From the NCBI GenBank assembly GCA_951394045.1, contig OX595986.1:1426001-1490000 (forward strand): a DNA stretch of 64,000 nt, read 5' to 3'. Each line of letters opens with the position of its first letter. Position 1 is the first letter of the stretch. Both the position numbers and the translations under genes were made by a program. Source of the DNA: Nitzschia sp. DOCU1 (Eukaryota > Bacillariophyta > Bacillariophyceae > Bacillariales > Bacillariaceae). This document shows positions 60,679 through 64,000 of this stretch, one piece after another. The notes beneath the pieces are model-generated. The model was not told the origin of the DNA and did no database searches. It worked only from the letters and a program-made list of their open reading frames with translations.

Positions 60679-62650
60679 ATGGATCGGCACACTTTTACCC
60701 CAGAAACGATGAACCCTCCGTTTGAAGCCAAAGATCGAAGTCCAGCCGATGCCGATTCGGGGACGGGAAACTACGGAGCTACCAACTTTCTTTATAACCC
60801 ATTTTCGTCCCAGCAACAACGCATAGCGCAAGCCGTAATGCAGCATCGCGATCCGTTAGCTATGATGAGGGATCAGCAGCGCCACGATAACATCCTCGCT
60901 GCGGCCGTCCAGCATCAACTGGTTGCTTCCCTTGCATCACCATCAATTCAGTTTTTTGGGCAGCATCTCGGTTCTGACCTTCAAGGGAGCCTTCTATCGC
61001 GGGGCCCATCGAACCCCACGAGCACTAACTTCATGCAAGCTTTCCAGAACCCATCCACTTCATTGGCTTTTTTTCAGAGACCCGGCACTGCAAAAGACGA
61101 CCTAATCATAGACAATACCACTGACAAAGGCGCCTCGGCTATGCAAATACCGTGCCAAGCTCGAGGCATGGCTACTGACCACAACTCGATGGTAAATACT
61201 GTACTTTGAGGCACACTCGTTTTACTTGCAAGTTGAATCAATCCTTACCACTGCTTTTCTCTAAACTCATTGTGTAAAGACTGCGTACTTCGAAGTTCCG
61301 GGTGATGCTGCACATGGCCAACATCTCTATTGTTCTCATCCAGTCTGTCGAGCTTCGGGAGTAAAGTTTCGATACTGCTTGTACTGCAAGAAACCAGTGA
61401 CAAAACAGAATTTCCGCTCGCGTCACTTGCATGCTGAGCTCGACGAGCAAAAAGCTGCTGATCCCAAGCAGGTTCCTAACAAGAAGCGGACTTCGGAGGA
61501 GCAAGCGAGTGGCGCTGCACTCTCGGAGCCGCCGACGAAGAAGGGAGCAGGCAGTGTAGCTACCCCTGCTGGTGCGCCTGCTTGCTCTGACGCTGCTCTC
61601 TCTCCACGCACCTCCAACGAAACCGCTCGCACTGGTGCGAACAGTTTACTTGGCGAGGCGAGTATGAGTGCCCGTCGCGACCAGGGGGCTCGTAATAATG
61701 CGAAGGAACCATCGGAGGAGGAGGAGCCCTCCTCCTCTGCCATATCACCACGAGCACCAGTCGGAGGAGGAAACAGGAACATGATCGCCCTTCCTCCTGG
61801 GATCAGTGGTAGTGCCGCTGCATTATCTACCGATCCATTATTTGCCTTGATGCTTGCAAACTCTATGGGTGGTGGTACAACTGAGTTAATTCAACGACAG
61901 CTCATTGGCGAAGGTCGAGGAGCCGTCGCGGCACAAAAGGAGAAGAACGAAGATACTACTACAGTTCCAACCAGTCTCTCTTTAGAAGAACTGGGGGGTG
62001 CTTCTGAGCTTCGTAAGGGTGCCATTCAAGCCGTTAGCCGTCGTCGTCGATGGGCGTCTCTTCTTGCTGAGCGCCCCCAAAGCCTGAACACCGGTTTCGA
62101 CGCTTGGATGTCCAAAGTCGTCTTCGTCAGCGATATGTCTCGCGACTGGCAGGTTAGTGGAGAAATCGCCCCCATTGGTGACGATGTTGTTTCCCCGAAG
62201 AACTCCGTGGAACAGCTATCAAAATGGAAGTCTCTCCTGAAAGAGCGCCCTTCCAATACAGAAAGTGGAGCCAAAGTCTCTGCTTGGCTGGCGAGAGTGA
62301 TCGAGGTGAGCTGCGTGGATTACGACCCCAGTGTAACTTCCTTCTCTGGTGCTGCTTCCGTCGATAGTAGTAGCCCTCCTCCCGAAGAAGTATCCGCTGC
62401 TGCCGCACTTCTTGCCAATCAGAATTCGGAGGGATCATCCTCGGTTGAGCAAATGACTGCGTCGTCATTATCAAGAATGGCTATTGAAGCGAATCATGAC
62501 GAGAAACTGGAACAAAGCAAAGGCGTCATTTCTCACTCGGCCTTGGACAAGAAGGAGGCGGAGGGTGGAGGTGGAGAGTGTTCTGTAGGTGAGGCCAACG
62601 GCACAAGCGACAAGGGGGAGGGGATCAAAAATGCCAATGCTGACATATAA
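60679..62650 (+). CDS. Nuclear-type protein with diatom C/H zinc finger and two W-x-x-L-L-x-E-R-P repeats
   Basis: Two exons (60679-61191 and 61280-62650, 88-bp GT-AG intron, phase 0) encode 627 aa. Exon 1 is Gln/Ser/Asn-rich and disordered. Exon 2 opens with a compact Cys/His cluster: Y-C-S-H-P-V-C-R-A-S-G-V-K-F-R-Y-C-x2-C-K-K-P-V followed by N-F-R-S-R-H-L-H. This is a pattern I associate with diatom-specific putative DNA- or RNA-binding proteins. A long low-complexity stretch leads to two repeats of about 45 residues: R-W-A-S-L-L-A-E-R-P ... F-D-A-W-M-S-K-V-V-F-V-S, and K-W-K-S-L-L-K-E-R-P ... V-S-A-W-L-A-R-V-I-E-V-S. Function is unknown; a regulatory role is inferred from composition. Confidence 0.8.
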
Positions 62651-63311
62651 AACGATGATGGCCGAATCATGCTGGATCGCCTTGTTGACTGTTCCTCGTG
62701 CGACTCAAAGTCTGAACGAAAAAATGTGTGATTGACACCTTCTCCACAGTTACGAAGGCTAAGGCATGCAACATTAGTTAGCGATTGACCACAAGTGACG
62801 CTGGTGCTGACTGGCACTGAAGCAAGAAGCTAGTATGTATCCTCATACCGCGAAACATCGATAGAAACTGGAACGAGGTTGTAAGTCTTACATTTCCCGG
62901 GGTTTCCTCGTTCCTCCTTGGCGGTAGTGAGAGGCTGATCACTCAATGGCCATTGGGTTATTGTACCGCCTGCGTAGTAGTAACTGGCACCACCTTAAAC
63001 CTAACCAAAACAGCAGCATCGCTGGATACTAGACAGTAGCTTCGTCCGAGTACTAAGATGTTAGCACTGATTCCCTTGCACTTGTAAGTCTGATAGTTTC
63101 GTCGTCGTCTCTTTACTCACTTCTACTAGGTAGCTACCGGTAGTCAGTGTCTTTTTGACGGTACTGCGGTCATTGGGATGATCCTACTCATACCATACCA
63201 GGTATGATTATACCAGTAGTACTATAGACAGAACATGCTCGCGACGCCATCAAGAAGGCGATGTGTTCTTCGGAGAGAAGAAAGTGATGGGAAGCTGACG
63301 AAATTTCCTTT
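62651..63311. other. Intergenic stretch
   Basis: No gene supported. Confidence 0.35.
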
Positions 63312-63640
63312 ACCCAATCAAATCTCTCAACTCTTGTTGCTGTTAACTGCCCAGACTTGACACCAAATGGTAATCGTGTCGTCACAATGTCCGATAGTCT
63401 AATTACATCATTTGCAAAGTGATGACAATAAGTGACGTCAGCTCGAAGCCATCAGGGTTCATAAGTAGCACTTGGTTCAATATCACCTGTTCGCTAACCC
63501 AATCAAATCTCTCAATTCCTGTTGATGCTGCTGAGAAGACCGAAACCACCTGGAAATTTTGTCGTTACAATGTCTGATATGTTAACTGGAGCATTCGTAA
63601 ATTTATTACAATAAGTGACGTCAGTTCGCAAGCAGCAGGG
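63312..63640 (+). repeat. ~185-bp imperfect duplication with TGACGTCA sites
   Basis: ACCCAATCAAATCTCTCAA occurs at 63312 and 63497. ACAATAAGTGACGTCAG follows in each, with the palindrome TGACGTCA (a CRE/bZIP-type site) at 63433-63440 and 63616-63623. The rest of the window end (63641-64000) shows no gene. Confidence 0.65.
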
Positions 63641-64000
63641 GCGTTAAGAAAACAATTGCTTCAATGTCTGACGTTGTTGCTTGCATTCGTTTGCACGGCC
63701 AAAAGGCCGCAAAAAGCGTGGTGGTGGGCAGTGGAATTACTGTGACGATCGCTCCTCCACCGCAACAGCGCCTTTCGCGTGTTCTCGAGCAACTTGCTGA
63801 ATGTGTGCTTCAATGTACCACATCGTAGCAAAAGCAACAGGCAGACCATCTGGCTTAGTTAAGCGAAGACACTCTTATAACAAAGGACTAGTCACCATCT
63901 CATCCCTGGGAAACCATTGCTAGCAAGACGATCCAGATTGTTCAAGGATTGGGTCAGTGGAGTTCAAAAGCGAAATCGAATTTCTGCGAAGCCACTAGAG

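Overview
The window is nuclear DNA of a diatom, most likely a large-genome pennate species. Three things support this: short GT-AG introns (67 to 170 bp), plastid-type signal peptides cleaved at an A-F motif (parvulin, aminopeptidase), and CoDi-type Copia retrotransposons with the altered protease motif known from diatoms. Stop usage is ordinary (TAA, TAG and TGA all end genes).

Region 1 (1-32.2 kb) is gene-dense euchromatin. In order it holds: a divergent pair of paralogous single-pass membrane proteins with a repeated four-cysteine ectodomain module; a plastid parvulin; an intact-looking Copia element (identical LTRs) 90 bp upstream of the parvulin start; an organellar HU protein; a KAR5/GEX1/Brambleberry-type karyogamy protein; a plastid or secretory Xaa-Pro aminopeptidase; a large multi-OB-fold protein resembling CTC1; a two-domain Golgi glycosyltransferase; a Crypton-like tyrosine recombinase; a short-chain dehydrogenase; a cis-prenyltransferase; and a bHLH-PAS transcription factor. 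All starts used here are ATG.

Region 2 (32.2-60.4 kb) is a repeat island. It contains a 199-bp foldback MITE, several unrelated tandem arrays (43, ~170, ~185 and 73 bp units) lying between two perfect 42-bp inverted repeats 6.1 kb apart, and an internally deleted PIF/Harbinger element inserted in one array unit. Two broken host genes face each other tail to tail. One is a secreted oxygenase-like/ShKT gene (+), split by an 8.1-kb Copia element and a 722-bp TRIM. The other is a SET-domain gene (-), split by a decayed Ty3/gypsy element. Rejoining the host sequence at the target duplications restores the reading register in each case.

The most unusual signal is the relation between the TRIM and the gypsy element. 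They share LTR termini, polypurine tract and 4-bp target duplications. Both have a perfect 12-bp palindrome one base after the 5' LTR where a tRNA primer site would be expected. The TRIM LTRs additionally carry a tRNA-Arg(UCU)-like Pol III promoter.

Region 3 (60.4-64 kb) returns to single-copy sequence with one two-exon gene encoding a zinc-finger protein that I take to be diatom-specific, followed by non-coding DNA with a duplicated segment carrying TGACGTCA sites.
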